From the NCBI GenBank assembly GCA_028456385.1, contig JALNQF010000007.1:434001-498000 (forward strand): a DNA stretch of 64,000 nt, written 5' to 3'. This document shows positions 35,478 through 46,243 of this stretch, one piece after another. Below the pieces are notes generated by a model. It saw nothing but the letters and a program-made list of their open reading frames with translations. It was not told the DNA's origin and did not search any database. The position numbers were made by a program, and so were the translations under genes. Origin of the DNA: Ophiosphaerella korrae. Its lineage: Eukaryota > Ascomycota > Dothideomycetes > Pleosporales > Phaeosphaeriaceae. Position 1 is the stretch's first letter. The number at the start of each line of letters is the position of its first letter.

Positions 35478-35935
35478 TCAACCTATTTCTCGGTAATCTA
35501 TACTATCCAGATCAAGGAAGATGTTCATTGAGTACCGTATTCGGTTGTCGTGGTCTTTGAGAAGGCTTGTAGTTGCGAAAGATTGAGCCGGTAGTATATC
35601 TTGGCTTGTGGATGACGGCGCGGCAATGGCCCGCAAATCTAAATAGCCTGCGGGCAAGTACCTTCCGAAGCCAACGACAGGCATCAGTATCGATCTGAGG
35701 CGGGGTCTGATCACAGTTCCTGGCCCGTTTACAATGCCGATCAGCCTACTCTTATAGCCTGGCCACTCGGGTCCATAATCGAATTTCGTAGATTTGATCG
35801 TACGCGTGTCAGGCCTTCGCTCGAAGAATCTGACCAGAATGGTGAGCTTGGAAACACTATGCCCTCCCGAAGTTGTTGAAGTGTTACGGCACTTGTTGCG
35901 CTACCACATTGAGGATTACTATGTTTTATTCTCAA
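35478..35935 (-). pseudogene. possible degraded coding segment, unknown
   Basis: Two adjacent minus-strand ORFs (35741-35935 and 35478-35714) read like protein. The second frame can be extended upstream without a stop through FDYGPEWPGYKSRLIGIVNGPG to RPRLRSILMPVVGFGRYLPAG and ends DLDSIDYREIG. No start codon, signal peptide or clean intron links the two frames. It may be an exon of a gene I cannot assemble, or a relic. No family is recognised. Confidence 0.3.
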
Positions 35936-36683
35936 GCCTTGTCTAAAGGTAGACCAGCAAAATGTTTGACTGAAGAACTAGTCATTTGATGGTCGATACT
36001 AGTTCTCTTCTCTTCCATCGCCAAATTCATAGTTGCCCAGCAAGAGCTCGTGGCAGCTCAATGCACAATCCCTTCAACACGAGAATGGCCTGATAGGATT
36101 TGATAGTGAAAGAAAACTCTGCATCGGCGTATTACGTCCGTTGTTCGTCGCAGATCACTGTAAAAGGGTCTGCTATCTTCATCTAACCCATGGCATCTTC
36201 GCCAAGCAGAGACATGGAAATTGACAGAGATCGGATAGCTATTCAGCTTTCTGTAAGAGATTATGGTCTGCCAAACAGAATCGATGATATACTTAAGATG
36301 TAAGATAGATCTGAGTCGTGAAGTATTGATAGTATCGAAGGACGGTAAATAAGAGTTCAGCCAACAGACTCCAATCCACTAGTCATATTAGGGAAAAGCC
36401 ATGTCATGCGATGAATAAAACCCTTATTGAAGAAGTTGTGAAAATATCAGAGTTCTCACGAGGTCATCACGATGTGGAAAACAGAAGGTCATCCTAACCC
36501 GCAACCCATCATACCCGAAACAGCTAGAACAAGCACTACCCCAGCCTCGCTAGCGTCATCGGTCGTGTCGGACGTCGGTTGCTGTCGGCTTTATCGTTCA
36601 CAGCTGGATTACCACACCTCGGGGCCACACTACTTGACTATGTTCTTTTTCCAGGTAGGAACTGTTTGCACTTACGTCCCACC
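35936..36683. other. intergenic region upstream of BCKDH E2
   Basis: AT-rich; short ORFs only, nothing supported. Confidence 0.5.
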
Positions 36684-38337
36684 ATGAAGAATTTTGCACG
36701 CAGAGAAGCCTCCAGGCTCTTGTCTCAGCCCAATGTCTCCTGCAGAGGACGCATTCCGGCATCGCGGTCGACAAACACATACAGACAAGGGCAGAGCAGA
36801 GAGTTTCACAGTTCACCGAGGCTTTTAGTAGTCAAGCCATACCTATTGGCTGATATTGGAGAGGGTGAGTTATGCTATTATGCACGAGAACATACAGGAA
36901 GCTAATGTGGTGATCAGGTATCACCGAGTGCCAAGTTATCCAGTGGTTCGTGAAGCCTGGAGCGCGCGTGGAGCAATTTGATCCAATATGCGAAGTACAA
37001 TCCGACAAAGCATCTGTAGAGGTATGGAACAACGGCTTTATACGGGAGACAGTAGACTAAAAATTTGGCAGATCACATCACGGTTTGACGGTGTCATAAA
37101 GAAGTTGTATTATGACCCGGATGACATGGCCAAGGTGGGAAAGGTAAGATATCTACTATAGTGACATAGAGAGAGCATGAACTGACCTCCAAAGCCTCTT
37201 GTAGACATCGATATCCAAAGCGACATCTCCGCGGCTGATGAGGCGCTGCTCAAGGGCGCATCGGACAAGGAAACGAAGCAAGACACGCCGCAACAAACAC
37301 AGGAACAGAAACAGGGGCTAGAGGTTGGAAGAAATGATACAAAGGCCTCAACAGGAGAAACTGCCCCTCAAGAGCAGGCAACCCCTCTGCCGCCCAATCC
37401 CGCGAGCGAAGATTCAAAATCACACCGACAACCAGGGAAGCATGCATCTCTCGCAACACCTGCTGTACGGCATATGGTCAAGGAACTCAATATAAGGATT
37501 GAAGATATAGAAGGCACAGGAAAGGAAGGACGTGTATTGAAGGAAGACGTATTGCGACATGCCGAAGCAGCAAGGCAGGCAGCAAACATACCATCGGCTC
37601 CTACAATTTTCCAACAACAGGAGGTGGAAGATCGCGTCCAGCCCCTTACCCCAATCCAATTTGGCATGTTCAAGCAAATGACAAAATCGCTATCGATACC
37701 ACACTTCCTTTACACGGACACGGTAGACTTTAGTAGTCTAACGTCCCTCCGCAAAAAGTACAACAGCGGTCGCGAAAAGACTGACCGAATCACACCTTTC
37801 CCCGTCATCGTCAAGGCCGTCTCACTCGCGTTACAACAATTTCCTCTTCTTAACTCGCATCTCGACGTCACTTCCAACCCGAACAAGCCCCAGATTGTGC
37901 TCAAAGGTAGCCACAACATCGGGGTCGCAGTAGACTCACCCTCTGGTCTTCTCGTTCCCGTAATTAAGGATGTTCAAAATCACAGTATCGTCTCGCTTGC
38001 CCACGAGATTACACGTCTAGCGACTCTAGCACGAAACGGCAAGCTCACGTCTACTGATCTTACCGGCGCTACCTTCACAGTTAGTAACATTGGTAGCATA
38101 GGCGGAACAGCTGTCGCTCCAGTCATTGTAACACCCCAAGTTGGCATATTGGGCATTGGAAGAGCCCGAGTAGTCCCCGCGTTTGGCGAGAATGGCGAGT
38201 TGGTAAAGAAGGAAGAGTGTGTGTTCAGTTGGAGTGCTGACCATAGGGTTGTGGATGGGGCATATGTCGCAAGAGTGTCAGAGGAGGTTAGGAAGTGTAT
38301 TGAAGGGGTTGAGAGTATGTTGATGAGGTTGAGATGA
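36684..38337 (+). CDS. branched-chain 2-oxoacid dehydrogenase E2 (dihydrolipoyl transacylase)
   Basis: Exons 36684-36864, 36918-37021, 37072-37143 and 37195-38337 give 499 codons. An Arg/Ser-rich mitochondrial presequence (to about residue 45) is followed by the lipoyl domain ([26 protein letters not shown]) with lipoyl-lysine K91 in SDKAS. A Gln/Pro linker leads to the E3/E1-binding domain at 204-240 ([13 protein letters not shown]... [12 protein letters not shown]). The catalytic acyltransferase domain has His469 and Asp473 in [10 protein letters not shown]. The short motif [16 protein letters not shown] and the [17 protein letters not shown] loop favour the branched-chain (DBT) type over pyruvate or oxoglutarate E2. 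The role is transfer of branched acyl groups to CoA in Leu/Ile/Val breakdown in the mitochondrial matrix. Confidence 0.93.
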
Positions 38338-38624
38338 CAGACGGTGAATGTAGGGATTAGTACATAGATTAGTTGTACAACTCCAATTCAAAAGTCCATA
38401 GCTTCACATTATCATGCTACTTAAAGTATTGCAGAATTCGCGCATTTTAGTTCTCATGAGTTCTCGTGTAATGTTACGTTGTGCTCGAATCACTGCCCCG
38501 TCTTGATGTACTCCATTTAGTGGAGGATTTCGGTCTCGAGGTTGCATATCGAATTTGATTTTAACTACATGCCATGAATCAATGATTTTGAGTAATTGAC
38601 ATCTTTCGGCCTACATATCATCAC

Positions 38625-39119
38625 TCAACTCGCACCCTTCAATACCTGTTCAAGACTGTTCTTGCTGTTCGTATATGTCTTCTCCAGATAGTCCTCCTTC
38701 TTGTCCAAGTTTGACATTTCCTTGGCCAGTGCCTCACTCTCTGCTTCCAGCCTCTTTTGCACATCTGGAATAGGAGTACAGACGAACCTATGGTATACAG
38801 TCAGCTACTCCTCGGCGTGCGTTACATCTCCCTCAGGAGAAACAGGGCCGCAAAGGAGACAATAAACTTACATCTTGCCCACACCCTCGTACACTTTGGT
38901 ATCCGCAGGCAGTGACGATACTTCTGATGATGTCAACTGCAGCATTCGACCCTCTCTTGTGCGTGCAGTCTTTTGCTGTCTCACGATAATGAGTTGTTGC
39001 TCGGCAAAGGCCTTCTTTTGGCCGATTTCTTGTAGGACCTGGGTGTGTTAGTTGAACCACCGTAAAACACATTACAAAATACATCATGCCTTCTGCAAGG
39101 CTTCATTTGGCATTGACAT
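38625..39119 (-). CDS. PFD1: prefoldin subunit 1
   Basis: Minus-strand exons 39090-39119, 38872-39038 and 38625-38787 give 119 codons, the usual size. The sequence is MSMPNEALQK, then VLQEIGQKKAFAEQQLIIV, TREGRMLQLTSSEVSSLP, VYEGVGKMFVCTPIPDVQKR, and a C-terminal coiled-coil to LEQVLKGAS. This is the beta-class prefoldin layout: two helices with a central beta-hairpin. Prefoldin captures unfolded actin and tubulin and hands them to the CCT chaperonin. Intron 1 has a GC donor (AAG|GCATGA), the only non-GT donor I needed in the window; reading on instead gives an immediate TGA. The start codon lies 425 bp from the start codon of the divergent ceramidase gene. Confidence 0.9.
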
Positions 39120-39543
39120 TTTGGACGTGGCTGTATGTGAGATAATGTTAGTGCCACTTGCAAGGTGGGTTGAAGGCTGCAAGGGCCAAGCTTTCTCGGT
39201 TCGGTAACCGCATCCAATCTTGTTCATGATTGGCTAAACCTTCGCTGTGAACACAGCAGGTGGTGCCGTTTGCTTACAAGGAACGCGTGTCAAAAAGATA
39301 GGTAGATCTACAGATGACACAGATCGTTGAATACGGTCCTTGTCCCGGCTACGTATCGCTAGCCTATTGTTTTAGCATGATGCATCTGCTTTGAGTTTCG
39401 TTGCAACCCCACTGCCACGTTCCTGCCCAAATCAAGATCCGAGTGCTCCGGGCCTAGGTACAACTCCGAATACGCAGGTATCGGATTCCATCCTCATTCC
39501 TACAATTTACCATTCTCTTTTTTCTTCACTACTCGTTGATGAA
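39120..39543. promoter_or_regulatory. shared divergent promoter, prefoldin 1 / ceramidase
   Basis: 424 bp between two start codons on opposite strands. No separate gene. Confidence 0.5.
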
Positions 39544-40673
39544 ATGGCTACATTGATTTTCTCTCGATTGCCTTCAATACCTTACCTCCCGGAGCAGGAT
39601 GGACGTTGGTCACCAGTCACCTCAACTCTGGACTGGTGTGAAGAGGTCAGTACGCATGTTCCGATTTTCAATGCACGTTAACAATTGGTCAGAACTATGT
39701 TGTGACGCAGTACTCGGCTGAGATCATCAACACTCTCACCAACTTACTTTTCGTGTACCTCGCTATAAAAGGTATCCGTAGTTGCATAATCCATGGGCAT
39801 GACACGGTCTTTTTAGTATCTTTTATTGGCTACATGCTCGTTGGAAGTGGAAGTTTTCTGTTTCATGCAACACTGAAATGTATGTGGAGGTGTAGAGTTG
39901 AGGGTATGCATGTTGTCCGTTACTGACTAGTGAATTCAGATCCAATGCAGCTGGTCGATGAGCTTTCCATGATCTATACGACGTGTCTAATGAACTATGC
40001 AACGTTCTCCTATGGGAAATCTCGGCTATACTGTTCCATTCTCGGTACAGGGCTAGTATCGCTCGCTGTGTTCATTACACTCTACTACCATTACCTTCAA
40101 GATCCGACCTTCCATCAGACCGCATATACTATTCTTACAGTTATTGTGCTATTGCGTGCGATTTACGTCATGGAGGCCAATATCCGACCCAGGTTTCGTT
40201 CCAAAGAAAGAGATGAGGCTAATCTAAGGGTACACGGCAGTGTGAAGACAATCAAGGCAAAGCAAGATGAGAGTGACAAGGAAACGCTTCGAGTCATGTG
40301 GAAAATGATTGGATTCGGGTTGAGCATCTTTGTTGGGGGCTTTGGGCTCTGGCACTTGGACAATGTGCATTGCTCACAGCTTGTCAAGTGGCGCAGGGAA
40401 ATGGGAATGCCATGGGGATTCGTACTCGAAGGGCATGGCTGGTGGTCAGTATCTCATATGAATGCGAGAGAGTAATGACTAATATCTTCTAGGCACTTGA
40501 TGACTGGAACAGGCGCATACTTCTACATTGTTTGGGGCATTTGGCTGAGACACCAATTGAACTATAGACAGGATGAGTATGAACTTCTGTGGCCCAATAT
40601 CTGGACGATGCCAGATGTGGTAAGGAGACGAACAGCTGCTAAAAGCACCAGCGGAGGAAAGAAGAAGCGGTAG
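39544..40673 (+). CDS. alkaline ceramidase (YPC1/YDC1/ACER family)
   Basis: Exons 39544-39645, 39693-39879, 39940-40444 and 40493-40673 give 324 codons. The family motifs are in order: WSPVTSTLDWCEENY, EIINTLTNL, GSGSFLFHATLKYPMQLVDELSMIY (Ser, His92 and Asp103 of the active site), several membrane helices, HLDNVHC and GHGWWHLMTGTGAY (zinc-ligand histidines). The exon 2-3 and 3-4 joins fall inside these motifs and restore them exactly. These ER/Golgi multi-pass enzymes hydrolyse ceramide, dihydroceramide or phytoceramide to a long-chain base and fatty acid. Substrate preference cannot be told from sequence. The C-terminus is basic (GGKKKR), possibly an ER-retrieval signal. Confidence 0.93.
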
Positions 40674-41162
40674 GGTGTGGTGGGTGAGATCATGATGGCT
40701 CTGCAATGGTTTCTTTGTTATATATTGGGGCTATCACTCCTCGTGTTACTGACGCGACGAGATCGCAAAAGCCGGTGCCTATTGACGGGAAGATCTCACA
40801 AGCTTGCAGCATGCTTGAACAGCAAAATCCCGCAATGAACACAAAGGTAAATGCAGATGTCACCAACTTCATCCATCTGTGCATTAAAAATACACATCTT
40901 TCTTTCATAATTCCCGGGAATAGAAGGCTTCACGGGTGGGTGACTTGTTTGTTTTCCGAGTGGGCCAGGACCAGACGCGACTGCCTGTTGTGCATAGACT
41001 AACGCACTTCGGCTAGCGTTAGTACACCGCAACATTGAACTTGCCCTCTCGCTCGCTCTCCTCCATTCTTGTTCTTGACACCACCACGCCAAAAGCTTCA
41101 ACCCAGCTACACGCCCATCTTCAGCTTCCCCAAACACCTTTACCTCACCCGCAACCGCCATC
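40674..41162. promoter_or_regulatory. beta-tubulin upstream region
   Basis: No gene. The last 120 bases before the ATG are CT-rich (CCCTCTCGCTCGCTCTCCTC at 41042-41061), as in strongly expressed fungal genes. Confidence 0.5.
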
Positions 41163-42720
41163 ATGCGTGAGATTGTATGTATCCCTGCCTATGCAGATTT
41201 TCTCCTCCCCGTGTCAACCCCGCGTTTTCAGGGTCAACAAACTATCGTAGGACTACGGCTAACGTGTATTGCGAACAATAGGTCCACCTTCAGACCGGCC
41301 AATGCGTATGTCACTCCCTTGTCTCCTTTTGAGATGAAAGCTCACAATCCATAGGGTAACCAAATCGGTGCCGCCTTCTGGCAGAACATCTCTGGCGAGC
41401 ACGGCCTGGACGGTGCAGGTGTCTACAATGGTACCTCTGACCTCCAGCTCGAGCGCATGAACGTCTACTTCAACGAGGTACGCTACTTGTCCCACTTGCC
41501 AGTCACCGTGTGGCGCATACTAACATAGGCATTAGGCATCCGGCAACAAGTTTGTGCCCCGCGCCGTTCTCGTCGATCTCGAGCCAGGCACAATGGACGC
41601 TGTCCGCGCTGGTCCTTTCGGACAATTGTTCCGCCCTGACAACTTCGTTTTTGGCCAGTCTGGTGCTGGTAACAACTGGGCGAAGGGTCATTACACCGAG
41701 GGTGCCGAGCTGGTCGACCAGGTTCTCGATGTTGTTCGTCGCGAGGCTGAGGGCTGCGACTGCCTCCAGGGTTTCCAGATCACTCACTCTCTCGGTGGTG
41801 GTACTGGTGCCGGTATGGGTACCCTTCTTATCTCCAAGATTCGCGAGGAATTCCCCGATCGTATGATGGCCACCTTCTCCGTTGTGCCTTCCCCCAAGGT
41901 CTCGGATACTGTTGTCGAGCCCTACAACGCCACCCTTTCCGTCCATCAATTGGTCGAGAACTCAGACGAGACCTTCTGTATTGACAACGAGGCTCTTTAC
42001 GATATTTGCATGAGGACTCTGAAGCTGAACAACCCCTCATATGGTGACTTGAACCATCTCGTTTCCGCCGTCATGTCGGGTGTCACTACCTGCCTGCGTT
42101 TCCCAGGTCAGCTGAACTCTGATCTGAGGAAGTTGGCTGTCAACATGGTTCCCTTCCCTCGTCTCCATTTCTTCATGGTTGGCTTCGCTCCTCTGACCAG
42201 CCGTGGCGCCCACTCCTTCCGTGCCGTCACCGTTCCAGAGCTCACCCAGCAGATGTTCGACCCCAAGAACATGATGGCTGCCTCTGACTTCCGCAACGGT
42301 CGTTACCTGACCTGCTCTGCCTACTTCCGTGGTAAGGTCTCCATGAAGGAGGTCGAGGACCAGATGCGCAATGTCCAGAACAAGAATTCCTCTTACTTCG
42401 TTGAGTGGATCCCCAATAACGTCCAGACCGCTCTCTGCTCGGTCCCGCCCCGCGGACTCCGGATGTCTGCCACTTTCGTTGGCAATTCGACCTCCATCCA
42501 GGAGCTCTTCAAGCGTGTCGGTGACCAGTTCACTGCCATGTTCAGGCGCAAGGCTTTCTTGCATTGGTACACTGGCGAGGGTATGGACGAGATGGAGTTC
42601 ACTGAAGCCGAGTCCAACATGAACGATTTGGTTTCCGAGTACCAGCAGTACCAGGAGGCTTCCATCTCCGAAGGTGAGGAGGAGTATGATGAGGAGGCTC
42701 CTCTTGATGCGGAGGAGTAG
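41163..42720 (+). CDS. TUB2: beta-tubulin
   Basis: Exons 41163-41174, 41282-41305, 41355-41477 and 41536-42720 give exactly 447 residues. This is the classic filamentous-ascomycete beta-tubulin gene with three introns crowded at the 5' end (after codons 4, 12 and 53). It begins MREI, then VHLQTGQC, and carries the GTP-binding GGGTGAGMG loop at 140-146 and an acidic tail ([16 protein letters not shown]). The benzimidazole-linked positions are F167, E198 and F200, the sensitive state. Codon use is strongly biased to C-ending codons, as expected for a highly expressed gene. It polymerises with alpha-tubulin to form microtubules. Confidence 0.98.
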
Positions 42721-43050
42721 AATACCTGATATTCCCATGACACCACGCTGTGCTTGGTTGTTGGTAATTGGCAGGTGGCATGTCTGTATATGATGGGAAG
42801 CAACACTGGCACTCATAATGTCAAACTGTGGTACCATACGTGCAGCATGCGTATTTTCGAGTAAAGCGAAACTCTTGTTAATGCAAAGATTTGATAATCA
42901 TTTTGTATCGGCCAGTCACATCTAGACTGCTTTGGCGTGATGTTTTTGAATATATGTTAATCTTGATCCGCACCATGTTCACTCAGATTTTCTAGATATC
43001 CAACCAGGTGCTTCTTGATAATAACACTAATCAACCTCCCCATACCTTCC
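42721..43050. other. intergenic region
   Basis: The 3' side of beta-tubulin; nothing else seen. Confidence 0.5.
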
Positions 43051-44030
43051 TCAGTAACACAAATACCTCAAACCTAACTTGGAAAACATCCCGACCGCAT
43101 ATTCGAGCCGCGCTTCTGCACATGGAGTCAACGGCGTTCGATCTACAAATGGCGTCAAGTCAATTTCCAAACAGTCGGGCGGGACATCTTCACTTCCTCC
43201 CCGGCTCCCCAAAACACGAACCTGTAAATCCTCTGAACCCAACTCAGGCACAAGTTTCACTAGCCCAAGCTCGAGTTCCGACTGCGAGATATAGCCCTGC
43301 AACAAGCGTGTATTCGCCGGCGGAACCGACTGCACCAACACCAGACCCGCATCCATGAGGCTGGGAGCCTTCAACTGAAGCGGCTTATCTCTCAGCAGCA
43401 AATACGGCACTGTATTCCCGTGCGGCACAACGATGGTGATTTCCTCCATGGTGCGTTGCAGCGGGACGAGGACCCGCGTTGACAAGTTGGTCCTGCACAC
43501 GATGGACAGGGCAGTGTCTGGGTCGAGGAACGGGTGTCCGAGCACGGTTTGCGCGAGGTTGAAGATGCTTTCTGAGGAGATGTGGCCGGCGGTCCATTTA
43601 GTGATAAAGATTGCCAGCCTACATCTAGTCGTCAACGGGTTGTGTTTGTTGAAATAAGGAGGGGGAAACTTACATGTGCGGCACGACACAGTCTAGCTGG
43701 CCGCTGAGCTCGAACATGGTGACAACGAGGGAAATGGTCAGCGTGCCGTGGAGGAGATATCCGACGTATGACCAATTGATTGCGTGTGTTGCTTCATTTT
43801 GACAGACTCAGGAGTCTGTCGAAAGGCTATTTGTGTAGTCTACGAGCAGGTTTTTGATCACGATGTCTCCTACCTCTTGTGTGAGGGGGTTGAGGAACTG
43901 GAGTAGGGCGGTGGCGAGGACTACGATGACGGCTTTTAGCACGGGGTTCTGTTTGATGAGTCTAAATGCTCGAAACCATTTGCTCCACAGGAAGTTCAGT
44001 TTGCAGAACAGGCGGCTCGAGCGCTTCGAT
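43051..44030 (-). pseudogene. CLC-family chloride channel/transporter relic
   Basis: On the minus strand from about 44030, the sequence NFLWSKWFRAFRLIKQNPVLKAVIVVLATALLQFLNP, then QEVGDIVIKNLLVDY and CQNEATHAINW, resembles the mid part of fungal CLC proteins. After LLHGTL it jumps directly to TISLVVTMFELSGQLDCVVPHM, which normally lies some 150-200 residues further on. The selectivity-filter helices between are therefore missing. One GT-AG intron (near 43625-43675) leads to KWTAGHISSESIFNLAQTVLGHPFLD and a CBS-domain part with RTNLSTRVL, ending at 43051. The N-terminal half is absent: homology stops about 60 bp from the 5S gene at 44091. A stop follows STDS in the first part. The gene cannot make a working channel. 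Confidence 0.8.
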
Positions 44031-44057
44031 ACTTCGAGGCTCGTACCTTTTATTGCA

Positions 44058-44090
44058 TGTTTATATACCTACCTAAATCTTACACTCTCA
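44058..44090 (+). promoter_or_regulatory. external promoter element of 5S gene
   Basis: TTTATATACC at 44061-44070 lies about 30 bp upstream of the 5S start. The whole 40-bp upstream block is conserved with the copy at 3.5 kb, which suggests a Pol III TATA-type element. Confidence 0.6.
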
Positions 44091-44209
44091 CATACGACCA
44101 TAGGACGTCGCAAACTGGGCTTCCCGTCCGCTCAGCCATACATAAACGGCGTACCGGTAGACTAGTAGTCAGGTGGGTGACCACTGGCGAATCCCTACTG
44201 TTGTATGTT
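44091..44209 (+). rRNA. 5S ribosomal RNA gene (dispersed copy 2)
   Basis: 119 nt from ACATACGACCATAGG to GTTGTATGT; the ends pair as helix I. The internal control region (GGTGGGTGACCACTGGCGAA) is intact and a long T-run follows. It is the best-preserved of the three 5S copies. It sits at the broken 5' edge of the CLC relic and opens a 215-bp 3' flank shared with the pseudogene at 54 kb. Confidence 0.92.
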
Positions 44210-44224
44210 TTTGATTTTTTTTTT
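44209..44224 (+). terminator. Pol III oligo-T terminator
   Basis: Two T-runs (44209-44213 and 44216-44224) directly after the mature 5S 3' end. Confidence 0.8.
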
Positions 44225-44424
44225 AATGCTTTATCTTTGGTTCTAGAGAAGGCAGAAAACGGAACGAATCGCTCATTTTTGATGGGATGAGACTGCTGGT
44301 CGGGAGCGCATCTCGTGTCTTTGTACTAGGGCCATCTCTTTGGGTTTTTGAGGTGGGCATATGTTTTTGGTGCATGCTCGTGTCGTTGAGTCTCGGGGAT
44401 TGGCTCGCAAGGCTGAAAGTTTTG
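44210..44424 (+). repeat. 5S-linked 3' flank repeat, copy A
   Basis: About 215 bp downstream of the 5S gene aligns with 54112-54335, with many transitions and some small indels. Shared blocks include CTAGAGAAGG, GGGCCATCTCT, GGGTTTTTGAGGTGG and TTGGCTCGCAAGGCTGAA. The first 80-90 bp also align to the flank of the 5S copy at 3.5 kb. Confidence 0.85.
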
Positions 44425-45644
44425 ATGCTACCTTTCAACCACAATCACTTATAAACTTTCGAGTGGCTAATCTAGGTTCAGCTTTTGGGAGCTAATTCGA
44501 ACGGACGTCGATAGGAGACCCCATCAGTTGCAGACCGTATTTGTTGATCTTTGCTTAGGCATGGCTTGTATTCCCGGTCGCGCATCGGCCATTTTACCAG
44601 TGCTTGCTAGCAGAGGTCGAGCACTCTGCTTTGTTCTCCGGTACTGTGTTGTTTCCTTACTTCCGCTTTTAAACAATTCCATGCCGCTTTTGTGTATTTA
44701 CTCTGAATACGCATGATATCGTTCACTGTCTCGCTAACGGCTTCATATTCCATCCTCCAGCACTTGCTTATAACCTCCCCTAGCATCAGCGCGCCTGTAT
44801 TTGGGAAGTCTCCTTTCCATCACCATCTAGTCCTCGACCGATTGGCCTATGACTCCTCCGAGCCCTCCCCCTATACATTGGACACGTTCTTCAGGTTGCG
44901 TCCACCACGCCTGTTGTTTCCGTCACCAAGAGCTTTGCCCATGTTGTACCTACGGCGATCCGCCTCGTCAAACTGTCTGGTCGCTGTGATCTAGGTTGCG
45001 CATATCACGCCTACAGTATTAAGTGAACAAGATAGGTGTTCGTGGAGGCGCCTTGGGCTTTCGTCGCGGTTGGGGGCTTCGGGTTTTAGCTGCGATACGT
45101 TAACCGCAATGAGCCTTGAGAAAGAGGCTCCGCGCCCCAGCAGCAGCCGGCAGCGGCGAGCCTCAAGCAATCATCCATCGCCCCTCCACTTACCATTCAT
45201 AAAAAAAAAAAAAAAAAAAAAAAAATCCCCAATGAATTTTTCCAGCCACGGCGACGAGGATGCGTGCATGAGGGCTTCGTACGAGAAAACTTGGCGTCTG
45301 ACATAATCTGTGAAGCTCGCTCCGCAATGGTGATTTGACAGATAGACAACGCAAAGGCTAAAGGTTGTCTTACTATACCCGTTAAGTTTTGGATTTTGTT
45401 GGTCTACTCAGTGACTCCACCCATGTCCAAACCAGGTCACAGCGGCCTCAGAATCGTTCTCACGCGTCTTTGTTCAGTTGGTACCTGCCAGTCGGATGCC
45501 TGCGGGCGTGAAGAAGGCTTGCAGACTGTATGACGATTAGAATGAGACCAAAATGAGATGTCGCGCCTCTGTCAGAGCTACAAAAGAGGCGACTGGTTGG
45601 AGAGAACGACGCGAAATCTGCTGGCTTGAACATACGTAATATCG
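44425..45644. other. gene-free stretch with long A-run
   Basis: No supported gene. A run of 25 A residues lies at 45201-45225. A short protein-like segment on the minus strand near 44900-44980 (QFDEADRRRYNMGKALGDG) ends at a stop and is not assignable. Confidence 0.45.
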
Positions 45645-46038
45645 GACTTCGCAAAAGCGAAGCCCGCCATGCCAAAATTTAACCGCTCCACTAATAGGTC
45701 GGTCGATGGAGATGGGATGAGATGGGTGTTAGCTGCAAACCTCTAAATTAAGCTTAGCGTATCTCAGCGCTTTATGCAGCGTATCCAAGCCTTCATTCCT
45801 GAAAGGTTCCGCACTTGTTACGAACCAACCACAGAAAGCGCGTAATGTACAGTGCCTTCGCATGGTGGAGCGCATCCCTGCCAAAGTTTGACGAATTACG
45901 GCTCTAGGTCTCACTGGTTGTTATGCTCTGATTCGCCAAACTTTGATAGGGATGCGCTCCACCATGCGAAAGCATTGTATGTTAATAGACTAGTAGGCAG
46001 CTATACCTTGGCATAGCAGGCTTCGCTTCTGCGAAGTC
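45645..46038. repeat. large imperfect inverted repeat (foldback-like)
   Basis: Inner arms 45841-45897 and 45931-45984 are reverse complements with few mismatches, including a perfect 23-bp core (45857-45879 against 45948-45970). Outer arms 45645-45702 and 45981-46038 also pair (GACTTCGC...GCGAAG). The left side has about 135 extra bases between outer and inner arms. No ORF lies inside. Confidence 0.8.
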
Positions 46039-46243
46039 TGAGACGGCCATATTTTTATCCTTGTGATGCTCGTGCTGCAGGAGAGTGCTAAAAGCGGACT
46101 TAGAGCATATAGTAACGCGCCAAAGCATGTATTGTGCAATGTAGGTCTTTTTTCACCATACTTTACCTTAGCAAGAATTCTCACAGGCAACATATTGATA
46201 ACGTAGCGTAGTTTCTTACTACTACGTACCTGCAACACACATA

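Noticed and set aside
45201..45225. 25-A run as a retroelement poly-A tail
   Set aside because: No reverse transcriptase, LINE or SINE body upstream and no target-site duplication seen.
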